This document shows, one piece after another, positions 1-12,759 of a stretch of 64,000 nt of DNA. The DNA is from Ptychodera flava (Eukaryota > Hemichordata > Enteropneusta > Ptychoderidae): the NCBI RefSeq assembly GCF_041260155.1, contig NC_091931.1:8490361-8554360 (forward strand). Direction: 5' to 3'. The notes under the pieces are model-generated. The model was not told where the DNA came from, did not search any database, and saw only the letters and a list, made by a program, of their open reading frames with translations. Numbering within the stretch: the stretch's first letter is position 1; each line of letters opens with the position of its first letter. A program made the position numbers and the translations under genes.

Positions 1-3000
1 AGGGATCATGAAAATGATTGCTAGTGTGGGGTAGTCAATACAACAATAAGAGCCAAGCATCAAAAAGTTTTAGCTGAATGAGAGCCAGGCCCATGTGTGT
101 TTACATGTCCACGTCTTTGAATAGCGCGAGTACCAACAGAGTGTGGGTAGCGCCCCTGGCTTAATAGTCAGTAAAGTGCAGGTATACATGTTGCCCCGAG
201 TTGGAGAGTAAAATCTGTAACCCTGGTTGACTATTGATTGAGAAAGGGCAGAGCCCCCTGGCCAATTTAAGACAAATAAGGATTCTGTTCCATTCTGAAA
301 GGCACTGGATGTGTAGTAAATATTACTTCTTATATACAGCATAGGGCATTTTGAGATCACACCAGTAAGAATAGCTCTCTGATTGACATTTACTTTTTAT
401 GTATCACATGACATGCAGCAATATGGGATAAACTTTTGAATTTCACTGTGGACTAAAGACACCAAAGTTTGCCTTGCGAAAAACTTGTGCCCCAAGAAAG
501 ACTTGTATCCTAAGAAAGCTTCCGTGCGATGTTTAAAGTTGGAGGTTTCCTAATTGTATGTTAATGTTTGCTACAACTGAGAACTATACATGTACTTTAT
601 ATCACTCAGTTACTGCGACACACATTGGTGCATACATGTCAACTGTGATGGCAGGCTTCAGACATCTGACAATTTTAACAACGCACAGGCATTTATCCAC
701 TCACTGAATATCATGGTCTACTTCACCAACAGCTGTTCTGTAAATTCCATTAGTGAAGAGAGAAAAAAAAAGGTGAGCAGGATCGGTAATCTGTGGGGTC
801 AGTTTCAGCTACAGATTATGATGTACAAGAACATCTTACTAAAATACACACATATCTGAAACGACCATTGGGTGGTTCTCCATCCATCATTCACAAAAAT
901 AGCTCCCTACATTATCTGTCCTGAGATGGTTTGGGGTCACTGATAATTCCCACGATAGAGAGGGAAGTCAAGAGTATACCTACATTCAGACATGAAGTGC
1001 TGTATGAATGGGAGATTGTGTGGATAAATACCATTGCTATCCTCTTATCTTTGATACAGGTAAAAAAAAAGGCTTTGCTTACATTCATAGCTTTCCAGAT
1101 ATCCATTGCATGAAAGTACAGATATCGCTTGCTTTAACTTTGTAATTTGAAACCCACTCCAAACATGATGCCTTTTCTTGGCAATGAAGGGCCGACAACC
1201 ATGCAGTATTTTCTCACTGAGAGCATATGTTCTTTGCACAGAGTGAGACAAACAGTGCTTGTTCTTTGTGAAGTACCGTGTATCTGTGTACATGTGCAGT
1301 CGTGACTTTTCAGTTCAAAGAAAGCTGTACATGAAAAGACCAACGAGGTTTATCAGTAAATCAGTATATTCATAGCTGGCGTGTCATGGCACACTAGTGA
1401 TACACAACTGCCTTACAGCTCAACTGTATGGATAGAAAGTTTACAAACAGAAACTTCTAGACATTCCTACTGGTCTCTCAGATTTCAGAAATCTTGTGCA
1501 TTCGCAAAAAGCAGTCATCATGCATTTGGATCAATTTGAAAAAGCTACTTGACCTCTATTTTGACCATCTCAGTACATAGTTGCCAAAACTTTGACAAAG
1601 TCACTGGCTTGAGCTGGAGGCTGTGCCCGGGAGGCTGTGGCACCCAGTATGGCAAATCTGCTACATATGGGAGACCATGTCTATTGCAATTGCATATGAT
1701 TCATGTGATGTGTACTAAGCATAGATTGGTCTCAGTCCCATGAGCTACAATGCTAGTCTAAACAAGCAAAATGGTATGAGGAACTGTTGACACTCAATAG
1801 TTGCAGGGAAGAAGACAGAATTCGGAAGCAGTTTTCTACATAAGTTGTTCCAACCCTGTGATGTGTGGGGATATCAAACATCTGTGGCCACTGTTTACAC
1901 ATATAACGCCACACAGTCAAGGCACATTCCAACGCTTTTGTTTTGCCTGTTCATTACCATTTGCACTTCTAAACTTTGAGTTTATTTGTTTCTCCACTGC
2001 TAGTCTCATCTCAGAAGATGTAAACTGACCTCTGACCCTGTCTTCTTCATACACAGTGACAGAATATTTATATATACAATGTAGATGTACCAAATGTGAG
2101 CTATAAATGATTCAAAATGGGGAGCTGCAGAAGCAGACAAAAGAATCGGTAAACGGCTTTCAAGTCGCAATCCTGCAGTGTGATGTATTGGTCTAGTTGA
2201 AGTTCAAATGAATACAGGACATAAATCACTGTCTCAACTTACATGCGCCACAGTGGAGGAGCTCTGCTGCACTGTGAAAAGGCAAGTCTTCCAGCAATCC
2301 AATGTGTCCTCTTATATACAGTCACAGTCCATGTGTCGCCGGGTAATCTTTTCTTATGTGATCCAGTAACTCATATGATTGCGAACTCGTCATATACAAA
2401 TTTCCTTCCAGATAAACAAATTCTGGTCTCCGTGGCAACAGGGAAAGTATAACTTTGCTATCCTGAAAGATACATAGAGTCAGCACACATCAGCTACAGA
2501 AACAAACTTCCTGCAAAACTGAAAAGTTCAACAATCAGTATTGTACATACCTCAATGATAAAATATCAGCACTTGAACTAGAAGTTTACAAATAATTTGC
2601 AGTTTTACAACTGAAATTTTGCTTCAATAATGTTGAAAAATAAAGATGATATTTCTTGCTTTACACTGCAGTTCACTTGTATTTACGCATGTAGTCATCA
2701 ATACTGTACTTTGGGGGTCTGACTTCTGCACTTTCATAAAGGGGTAGTCAGTATATGTACAGACAAATATTACTAGTTACTAACTCAAAACTCCAACAGA
2801 TGAAGTTATTGTACAATACATCAGAATTTAACTGTCACTTGGCTGTGGAGTCGAGTGGGCGACACTCAAGGGATGACGTTTCTATCCATGGGCTATTCCT
2901 TGACCTCTCCCTCAGATCATAATAGTACCACCCAAAGTGGAATTAGCATGGGTCAGGAAATCCATTGGCCGAGTAGGAAAATGGACACCAGATGTTGGAT

Positions 3001-6000
3001 TATGGAAATTCCAGATTTCAGGGTCAAGTCTGTTTTTTGTTGCATTTTTTCTGACAGAAGTGTTTATTTTCACTCAACAGATTAGCGGCAACACACCCAG
3101 TCTGCAGGAAAAAATGTGAACTTCCCAAAAGGCTGCATATTAAAGATTATGATAGGGATTGCAATTCCTGCTATCCAAAGCCTTGGTTTCCTCAATTGAA
3201 GTCAGATTTTACAAAAAAACAATTGTTCACTAACAGAATGACTCTTCTCAATCATACAGTTACAGGGTGGATATTAAATATTGCACTTGCCAATTTAAAA
3301 ACCTTTAAGTTCTCTCAGAGTCCACGGCCTACTGTATCTAATGGTTGTCCTGACTCTAATCTGCAATGAATCTGGTATAACTTTACAGTGATAAATAAAG
3401 TTACTGCAATTTTGCATAAACATAACAGAACAATACATGTTGAAATAATATGATTACAAGCAGTACTTAACCTTGATTTCTATCAGTAAACAGAAGTCAT
3501 AAGCTGTATAATAATTTCACATTCACTGCGGATATTACTCTGGCATTATTCAGGAAACCCTAGGGCATCATTCCTTTCAATGCACATTATCAAATTCACA
3601 CAACTCCACTGGCCATGCATGTGATACAACAGCATTTTGGTAGTTCAGTTGTGGCAATCCATTTGTTTGTTTGTTTCTTTGTGAATTTGTATGCATAGTG
3701 TCAACTATTCATTTTCTATAATGACGTAACATCATGACATAGTGTTTTCTACAATTTTACTTATAGTTTGCTTTGAAATATCTTACACAAATACTGTATG
3801 TTTGTTCAGCCCAAGTAAATAACAACAAATTTGTTTCTACTCATTGACATTTTTTCCCCAAATTTAATATGACATTAATGCAAGTTCATTTTTTCTAATT
3901 GCAGTGTTTCATCCAGGATGGCATCAACAGGGGGGGGATTTTCCCCTTTACCAGAAAAGTTAGGGGGGATTTCACCAGTTCATATGTTCTACTTGTATCT
4001 CTAACATGTGACTTGCACCATTTCATGAGGGGACTGGTCTCCCCTTGACAAATTACTAGGGGGTGCCAGCATGTCAACAGAGGGGGAATCCCCCGTCACC
4101 CTCTCTAGATGACTAGATTGACTCTCTAATTGACTGCAAAAAACTTTATTTTTCTTTTTAGTGTATTTAATATTGAGTATGAAGGGAATGCATCTCAACA
4201 CACTGCAACACTTTAGGAGAGAACTGTGAACAGATCAGAGAGGAAAAAATAATGACGAGCGGGTCTCAAAGTTATTCAGGCAGTGACAAGGTCGAAATAA
4301 TTAATTTCTTTTATTATAATTCGGTGTTCAAATCACAGCTCACCAGTATGAGGTTTACAGTTATATTTTCCCACTGTAGAGACATTTCTAAATTCAGGGA
4401 GTCACGGCATTGACCTTGATTAGTAGGTACCATGCTAGTCTAAAATCTAGGTGAGTGCCCTGGCCATGCAAACCAAAAACTTTGCAAAAGCTTATGGAGA
4501 AACACAAGTACCAAGCTAGAACAATGTGCCAAACTGCTTCCATATTGCTGAGCCTATCGATTTATAGTTCTGACAAATCACTGTTGTCCAGGCACACACA
4601 GGTTCAGAACAGAGGGTGTTCAATTGATTGGAGACCAAACAAACTTTGAACCAATGCAATACACTCTCTGTTTATCAAAGTTGTAAGCCAACTCCTTTTC
4701 AATATGTAATTCCTTAAACAACCAGACAATATTTGAAGAGTGACTGTTCTCTGCAAACACAACACCAGTGTAGCCTGACTGGTGTTTGCAATCCACAGCA
4801 TTACAAAATCAATATTGACTTTTTTTTTCAACTGGCAAACATTCCTGCTGGGTTTTCCTGAATGCTCCGTTCAAAAAAGTTTCATTCAGTGGCGGATTCC
4901 AATCGAAAGAGGATTTAGCAGTGGTAAAACAAGCTTGTTCTTTGTCTGTGAAACGCAAAGAGTATTAGTAACAGCTGTCTGGTTGGAAGTTGACAGCTAC
5001 CAGAACAAAAGCTACATGTACGTAATACGTAGTACGTAGCTACAATGCAAAAAGACTGTATGTGCCGAGACTTTCGCTCATGACAATACTCCTACGTTCC
5101 ACTCAATATACATGTACTCTCTTCCATTTTCAAAGCCCTTTTTTCAACTTTTTTACTCTCAGGTGTGATTGAAAGCAGATCTTTTCACAGAACATTGCAT
5201 CATCTCAAATCCTTCACTGCCAGTCACTGTCAGACTTTATGTTTCATGAAAACAAAAGAAATAAAGTGGTTCTTCAGGCCATGATGTGCTGGTATCTGTT
5301 CAATGCGTGTTTTCAATACATGGAAGTTGAAGTTGCTCAACAGGATGTGAGATGTCAAAGCAAAACATCAGCAATACATCACATATTTTGTATAAACATG
5401 AGCGTGAAACATTACACAGAAAACCTGATGTATAATCACTGTGCAAAAATGCAAGAATTACAGACTGTATGCATTTCCTCACAAAAGTTCATGATAAAGT
5501 TTTGATTTCTGAATAAAACATGACAACTTGACAGCCTCACCTGATTGATTTCTTGAGAACACAATGGAAACTTTCCAAAGGTTGAAAAGTTGTGAAATAC
5601 CAGACAGAAACCACAGAAACCACAGATTCATTAGTAAGACAAAAATTCAACAGTCCACAGAAACAAAAGTTGGATCTTGAAAACAATAGCTGGGACAAAA
5701 ATGGAAAAGCACACTACACACAAAAGATAACATTCCATGGTATGAAGTCACATTCCATTAATTACCTATGGGACTATAACTGACCATAATAATGATATAG
5801 TTATGTCAAAGTTATGTTTTATAACACAGTGGAGAATGGCACGCGTGTCCTGTCAACAATACACAACCACTCTTTATTTTAATCTGGAACGTATATTTTC
5901 ATCTTAATCTGATCAACATTCGATCAAGTTTAGGCATGCCAGACATAGAAAAGAACAGCAGGTACTGGTATTGTGAAGCAGCTACCATATCAAACAAATC

Positions 6001-7504
6001 CCACTGAAATACATGTACAGTTATCAAGTATTGACAAATACTTTGTCTAAATGCATTCTATATGTCAACGCTTACGAAAGACCTTTGCTATTATTCCACT
6101 ATGTATGAAAAGTTGAATAAGATAGCCCCTTGGCACTGATAAATAAGTTACCTGTAGTAAATCTAAAATTCCCTTTGACACAGTGTCTTACATTGTTTGA
6201 TACCATATGCCATCACACTACTCTTTGTTCTGTATGGATCCGTATTGATCAAAAATCATCAACTGTAACATGTTTTTGTGTTGGAACGAAGTGGACTGCA
6301 AACAGTACAGAACAGATGGTTATGCTTTGTCTCTTCTTGACAATTACAGTCATTGCCTCCAGTTTAAAATATTTGAAATTATATAAGGGCTCCTGTAAAA
6401 TGGATATCAACGATTGATGAACATGAAAATCATTAAAGTACATGTATCTGATATTTTAGATTGTTTTTTAATGTTTCAAATAACCCACATATTTGATTAT
6501 GTAAACCTTCTATAAATTCTAACAGTGGAATAAAGAGGTTAGCAATTGAATTCAGTGTTTGATGATTGAAGAGGCAAGTACCATATTCCTGAAAATCTGA
6601 TGGCCATTAGTTTGTTACTCACTTTTGCATGGATTTTGGAACAATTTTTACCTCCCCCCCCCCCCACCCCCACACCATCCCTGCCCACTTTTGCCAGAAT
6701 TCCCTGTTGTCGAGTTAGATTCAGAAAACACAGTTTGAATGTAATAGAATTCTTTTGTTCACTGTAATACCAGGTAGATGGTAGGGTCAAAGCTTTCAAG
6801 GTAGCAGATTGGAGGTCTATGACCTTGAATCATAATCTTTGCTCACTGACATGGAAGTGCCACGGCCAGTCTCACAAGAACTGCTACTACTACCTCCATG
6901 CCTACACAAAAACCCTACACTACCAAACCAATATTGACTCTAAGGATTCAGAAGTTACCAATTTCAGGTGTAACAGTACAAGCTGCATATTGAATGGACT
7001 GGCGCACATACCGGGACACAAGTTCATTACCTGGCGATATGTTTGGGGGCACTTGTTGGAAACGTGTATTTTATCAGTGCATGTTCTTGTGTGGACAACT
7101 TGAAAATAAAACAAACAAAACTAAGCAAACAAAGCAATCAATGTGAAGAGGTTTGAGATATCCCTACGCAGACAGTTACACTAAGCACCAGATGCCTGAA
7201 ACTATTCTGCACACATTTGTGGTACCTGTTGAAGTAATCTTTTAATCTTTTCATAGCTCAACTTGCAGGCTGGCCAGCTGCCAAACCTATTGCGAAAACT
7301 ATGTACCCTAACAAAGGTATCACAGGTAAAGTTGAACTTGGCTTGAGGCAATGGACTTACTGACAATGGAATTTTTATAGAAAATATCATGATCTGATAG
7401 CAGTATGTACATGTATAATGTAGTTGGAAACTGAACGACAAACTTTCAATTTCTGTATTATGGTACATACATCATTGGCGGTCAATACACGTTGTATAAT
7501 ACAT
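1..7504. other. Gene-free stretch, no supported feature
   Basis: I see no exon chain, RNA gene or clear mobile element here. Open frames are short, lack recognisable motifs and look like chance. A C-rich run lies at about 6653-6672, and a small palindromic patch of TACGTA-type repeats lies near 5015-5040. The stretch could be intergenic, or an intron or UTR of a gene outside the window. Confidence 0.5.
6653..6678. repeat. Poly-C tract
   Basis: A run of C interrupted only by a few A residues, in otherwise AT-rich sequence. It is a simple low-complexity repeat with no gene attached. Confidence 0.8.
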
Positions 7505-7512
7505 GTCTGTTC

Positions 7513-8720
7513 CACAGGCGCACGACGTCTTTTAAAATCACTTGTCTGTAATTTTAATGTTGAAACATGCATTTTATTAAAATCTGTGCAAACGGAAATC
7601 GTGCGGGCAGCTATTGAGGCATACAGTGAACAGTGCCCCGTGCACGGCTGTGGCCGCTTAGCTCAACTGTTAACGTTACTAATTTTATACAAATGGCGAA
7701 TTTTAAAATCACTTGTCTACAATTTTATTGTTGAAACATGCATTTTATTGATAACTGTGCGAACGGAAATCATGCGGACAGCTTTCGAGAAATACAGTGA
7801 GCAGCGCCCAGAACACGGCTGTGGCCGCTCGGCTGTCTTGTACACATTACTCTAAAGGTACGAAACTATTTGGAAAATAATTTTTAAATTAGACAAAATT
7901 AACGGTTATTGGCCATCCTCGAGATTCAAACTTCAACATAATCAAGGGGATACTTACAAAAATCGATCGATCGGCTTTCTAACTTGTAAAGTTAACATCG
8001 GCCCTAACTACGGCTGATAATTAGCGCAATGTTTTTTTACAGACAAGTCCCCTGCCAGCGCCATTTTCAAAGTGTCCAGCTTGAAGTTGACGCATGCGCA
8101 TACTTCCTTTTAAACCAATACGTCATTGTTATTCGTACTGAGGAATAGCCTTCAAAATGGCGGTGTCACGGGAGTTGTCCGCAGGTGAAATTTAGCGGCT
8201 TACCAGCAATTACATGGCCCGGTGCAATTTTTGTGTTTCAAGAACCCAGTCGATCGATTTGGTACCATGCATGCGACAACACAGAGAAGTTTAAATCCCC
8301 AGGGTTGCCAACAACGTTTTATTTTACGGATTTTATTTAAATTATTTTCCAAATAGTTTCGTACCTTTAGAGTAATGTGTACAAGATAGCCGAGCGGCCA
8401 CAGCCGTGTTCTGGGCACTGCTCACAGTATGTCTCAAAAGCTGTCCGCATGATTTCTGTTTGCACAGTTATTAATAAAATGCATGTTTCACCATTCAATT
8501 ACAGACAAGTGGTTTTAAAATTGGCCGAGTGTATACTATAAGAAACAGCAGAGCTAATCGGCCACAGCTGTGCACTGGACTGTAGTGTAGTGATGGGCAC
8601 TGTGCACTGTATGCCTCAAAATCTGGCCGCACGATTGCCGTCTGGACATTTGTTAATAAAATGCATGTTTCAACATTAAAAATTCAGATAATTGATTTTA
8701 AAATTCGTCGTGCGCCTATG
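7513..8720. mobile_element. 1.2-kb foldback (palindromic) DNA transposon, hAT-like ends
   Basis: The whole interval is one imperfect inverted repeat centred near 8100. The left end reads CACAGGCGCACGACG; the right end is its near-perfect complement (CGTCGTGCGCCTATG). Each arm carries two diverged tandem subrepeats of about 175-200 bp, recognisable by the shared core TGAAACATGCATTTTATT or its complement. Flanks are GTCTGTTC (7505-7512) and GTATGTTC (8721-8728), an 8-bp duplication with one mismatch, which fits a hAT-type insertion. There is no transposase frame; the 143-codon frame at 7424-7855 is only the repeat read through. The centre contains a small perfect palindrome (ACGCATGCGCA region, about 8090-8101). 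Confidence 0.8.
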
Positions 8721-8728
8721 GTATGTTC

Positions 8729-10519
8729 TAGGCAAATGGACTTTTCTAACAGAACTGTGCGAGTTGTTTTTGGGATGTCATCTGCTAACTGACAACCTAA
8801 CCATTCAAGCCCTGATTCTCTGTATATGAGTTATGTATAGAGGTGCATCCATCGAATTGAAACAATAGGTTCTATAGGCTTTCCATGAAAGGGTTAGAAA
8901 TATCTACATTGCAAACCGTAAATCAATTTGACACTGCCACGTGAGAAGTGACAGTACAACAGAGATAGCAAGGCCCCTCCTCCTACCTGCGGTTGGTTTC
9001 AGCGTTCAGTCCCCATACCAGCTTTTGACCACCGCAACAACTCCTGTCAACTTACTCAGCGGTGGTTGGTGTCAGTGCCCCAAGGCATGTCAGCCATTCA
9101 CAACTACACCATGCATACCAACATACCTAGTTATTTCTTTTCATATGCCCATAGGCAGAACACTCAAAAAAAAGCCCTGCACACAATAATACTCCCTCAC
9201 ACAATGTCCAATGCAAATCAACTCGGGGCTCCCTTCACTTGTCCCACTTATTTATGTACACAACTAAACACTGAGGAGTAACCAGCTTGGTGGATCTCTT
9301 AATTACTTAGCAATTACTGCCATTCTTGCTGTCTTTAGACTCCAAAGACTATCATTTGCTTATCCATGAATGAACTCTCTTGTCCGTGGTATTTGAGTGG
9401 TGATTTTAATCCATTTATGTAATCATTTATATTCATTGCTAACAGCTATGAAAAGCTACACACTTTTATGGTCAAAGTTAGGTTTTACTTATGTAAAGCA
9501 TAAAAAATACAACCATCTCTGTCAACACATCAATGTTACCACAAACTTACACTATATGATTCACTTTAACATGGTGAGCACCATTTATAGTTTCATACAC
9601 TGGATTGAAAAAACGTTCAAAATTATTTAGAAATAGATGAATATTCTACTGACATATGAGATTGAATGGCAAAGATCTTGTAAGCTCAGCAATGAGATGC
9701 AATGGCATTATGCAGAACAAAAAGGCTTGATCTTTGCAATCTAAAACTTTTTCTAAATCGATCATTTTGTACATACATGTTGGGGCAAATTATTTCAAAC
9801 ATACAGCATTAATCCCCTTGTTAACAACAAGTGTTTTTCTTTGTTACATATACATATACATTGTGCATATATTCAGTATAATCTGTAAGATCAAGTGGGT
9901 ACCTTTGCATGAAGTTCAACTTCAATGTTCAAAAAAATTTGGGAAAAACCTACGTGTAATGACATGTCTTTTTGGTTTACACTTGAATGAAAGACTAAAA
10001 GTACCATACCATAGGAAGTGGGCAATAGATTACACAACTGACTCATTCTACCATTGAAGTACTGGAATTCACCAAGCACACGTGAACATTACTATACATC
10101 AGTTAACTCCAGTTCTATGGACATTCTATGTCCACAGAACAGATGACTTGTCAACAACAATTGACATTTGCTGTAACAACTACACATTACATCCTATTCC
10201 TAGCTTGCAAATTGTTATGGTATTTGCTGTGGGCAGAGTCCACTATTCAGAGTACAGCTAAATAACATTAACATGTGACCACTGCTCTGCCAAAGCCATT
10301 TCCAATAGACCCTTTGTAAACTGAATGATTCAATGATCTGCCAACAACATTATACAAATGCTTTTTCACCGTTTTCTCATAACATTACAATTTCATAAGC
10401 TGTATCCACAATAATTTATTTTTCTGTGGCCAGTTACTGACTAGAACATGCAACTATATCTACACAGACATTACCATAATCATGACGTTTGATTACCAAA
10501 TGACAATTCCATTCATAAA
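8729..10519. other. Gene-free stretch, no supported feature
   Basis: No coding exon, RNA gene or repeat boundary is recognised. Small hairpins occur, for example TTCTATGGACAT / ATGTCCACAGAA near 10110-10140, without a larger element around them. Confidence 0.45.
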
Positions 10520-10523
10520 TTAA

Positions 10524-10874
10524 GGTAGAATGCGCCACAGAGACAGATATTCAGACTCTCAATTTCTGAATTTTTTTTTCCTGATCTACCACTTGTGGGG
10601 ACTCATTTTAATGCTCCTGGACAAGGAAAAACTTTCACCATCTTAGTTTTCTGAAAATCCAAAATTTAATTTTCCCCCATAGAGTTAACTCAGGGATGGC
10701 GGCCATCTTGAATTTCAAATATCGCAAAATGTTGGGTAATTTGTTTCGCTAGTTCAAAACTTTGCACGGTGATCCCCGATTTTTATTGTTGATTTGGTAA
10801 GAGAATGGTTGGGAGTTTCATTCAGGAAGTTTGAGCAAAAGTTTAAGGCTTTCACTTTTGAGGCGCATACTACC
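10524..10874 (-). mobile_element. TTAA-flanked MITE, GGTAG family copy 1
   Basis: A 351-bp element with ends GGTAGAATGCGCC and GGCGCATACTACC, flanked on both sides by TTAA (10520-10523 and 10875-10878). It is related over its length, in the opposite orientation, to the element at 30329-30674. Shared internal landmarks are the CCCACAAGTG-type block, the ATGGCNNCCATC block and a GAGCAAAAGTTTAAG-type block. TTAA duplications and short inverted ends suggest mobilisation by a piggyBac-like transposase. It has no coding capacity. Confidence 0.8.
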
Positions 10875-10878
10875 TTAA

Positions 10879-12573
10879 TACCAACTTTTCCTTCTTTTGC
10901 TCTCATTTACATATTTTTTAATCACAATGCAGCATGTTTTATAGCAAAATTCAATTTATACAGAACTTCACCATTTTTATAAACTTTAGTGTTCTACAAA
11001 CCTTAGACACCAGCAGATTCCTAAGGTAAACACTTACATTGTATATCCTAGACTGCTGTAACAGCCAGACACTCAAGAACACAATCATAGCCCAATTAGA
11101 AAACTGTTTTCTGAGTGAGTCTGTGATGTAATTAACACATCATTTATGGAGAATCTCTATCATGTTACCAGGCCAACATCATTCCTGGTGGCCAAGGAGA
11201 TTTTAAAGCCTGTCAACATCACAAAGCTAAGATGGAAATTTAGTTCAAAAGTTTTTGACTCACCAAAACATTGATGTCAAGAAGTCACTGCCAAATCTTC
11301 CAAGCTTAGATTAGATATACTACCCTTTTCCTTTATTAACACATTGAACTTAGATGTATATTGATTTCAAACTATTCTCTACAGGAAAAAGTTTCTTGGT
11401 TGGCATCAGTGCCAAATTTCCTGACAATGCTGCAGGTCACAGCTGAGAGATCTACCACTGAATGGGTGTTTATCTTCGAACGGTTCAAACACCACATAGA
11501 CCACTTTCCCGGAAGTAGATTTCAAAACGAGACTACGGCGCACCGGGGTGTTCCGGTGTATGCTCTGCTGCTGTGGTCTGAGGCGGAAAAAACCTGCTTC
11601 TCGGAGGAGGGAGTTGGAGGAAAAAAAGTTTAGACTTTTCAAAAAATCAAATGATAATCATGTCAAAATATAAGGCTGACATACCGGTCATTTTCATCAT
11701 AAACGCCACAAAGAATATTACATAAATTCTAACACTACTAAAGCCTGCAAGTTGTATGGAACAAGTCACACTGACTTACAACTACTTGCCCCCTACTTGC
11801 CCAGCGCTTACGATCAAGAATTAGTGCAGATTGCATGACAAATGTATTTCATCAAATAATACAAATATTTATTTTAATTAAATTAGCAGTAGGCCCTATC
11901 TGTCCGTAGGAACTTGTCAATATAGTGGAGGGACTGTGGTATAGTGTATAATTTACCGTCGATCGAACACCCCAGCGTACGTCGTATGTTGATGTAAATA
12001 CCCTGCGCGCGCATCTAAAAACCGCGATCTTCCACTTCCGGGAAAATGGTCTATGTCTGAGACCTGACGAAAGCTGGACGAGTTCACATTTCATAACTGA
12101 CTCAATGCACACATGGAAAACAGCGACATACTCCTACTTCATCAAAAAGATCCTCTGAGATCGAATTTCCCAATGCTAAAATTCACCCTTTAGATGGTGC
12201 CAAGACAGCTTAAAGTATTATCGGCAGTCTGAGTTAGGTTTCAAATTCTTCATCTCACAAGTAAGAATCGAGGACAACACTTTTCATTCATTAATTCCAG
12301 ATACATTTCTTCTGGAAAGCAACATGAGCTCATGATGTTAATTCATTTTCGCAAGTTTGAAAAAGAGTCGATGGACAAACTGAAAACGGTTTACCTGGAA
12401 TTTTTTTAGGTTGGTTAGCAAGAATATTACACAGGACCTGGCAGGTTCTATAATGTAAGCTACATTGTAGTACTGGTACATGGTAGCTCAATCTGAGTGT
12501 AGGGCCTGTCTAGGTTGATCAAGTGTAGTGGATTCTTACATGAGTGAGCTTCATAGTGAATATATTCTTCTGT
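10879..12573. other. Gene-free stretch with one inverted-repeat pair
   Basis: No gene is recognised. The only structure is the inverted pair at 11495-11516 and 12034-12056, listed separately. The 90-codon open frame at 11361-11633 overlaps one arm and shows no domain. Confidence 0.45.
11495..12056. repeat. Inverted-repeat-bounded segment, about 560 bp
   Basis: The left arm (11495-11516, CATAGACCACTTTCCCGGAA) is complementary with one mismatch to the right arm (12034-12056). Weaker symmetry continues inward (GGGGTGTTC occurs on one strand near 11545 and on the other near 11970). No clear target-site duplication was found, so the outer boundary is uncertain. It is probably an old non-autonomous DNA transposon. 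Confidence 0.5.
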
Positions 12574-12581
12574 CTTCAGTG

Positions 12582-12751
12582 CAGTGTGCCCTCTAAGCCT
12601 ATTTGGCGCGCCATGACTCATGAATATTCTCTGTGACGCAAGAAAATTTTCAGTTGAATAGGAAATTATACATTGTGACTCAAGAAAATTTCACAAATTT
12701 TTCAATTGACTCAGAAGTTTCATGAAATCTGTTTTGTTAGAGGGCACACTG
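12582..12751. mobile_element. hAT-type MITE with perfect 8-bp target duplication
   Basis: A 170-bp element with terminal inverted repeats CAGTGTGCCCTCTAA and TTAGAGGGCACACTG. It is flanked on both sides by the perfect 8-bp direct repeat CTTCAGTG (12574-12581 and 12752-12759). CAGTG-type ends and an 8-bp duplication are hallmarks of the hAT superfamily. It has no open frame and is non-autonomous. Confidence 0.9.
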
Positions 12752-12759
12752 CTTCAGTG

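Noticed and set aside
7424..7855. 143-codon open frame on the plus strand
   Set aside because: It lies mostly inside the left arm of the giant palindrome; the two halves of the protein are the two tandem subrepeats translated.
8157..8185. ATG plus donor-like CAG|GTGAAA as a host first exon
   Set aside because: The same sequence is mirrored around the centre of the foldback element and no downstream exons follow.
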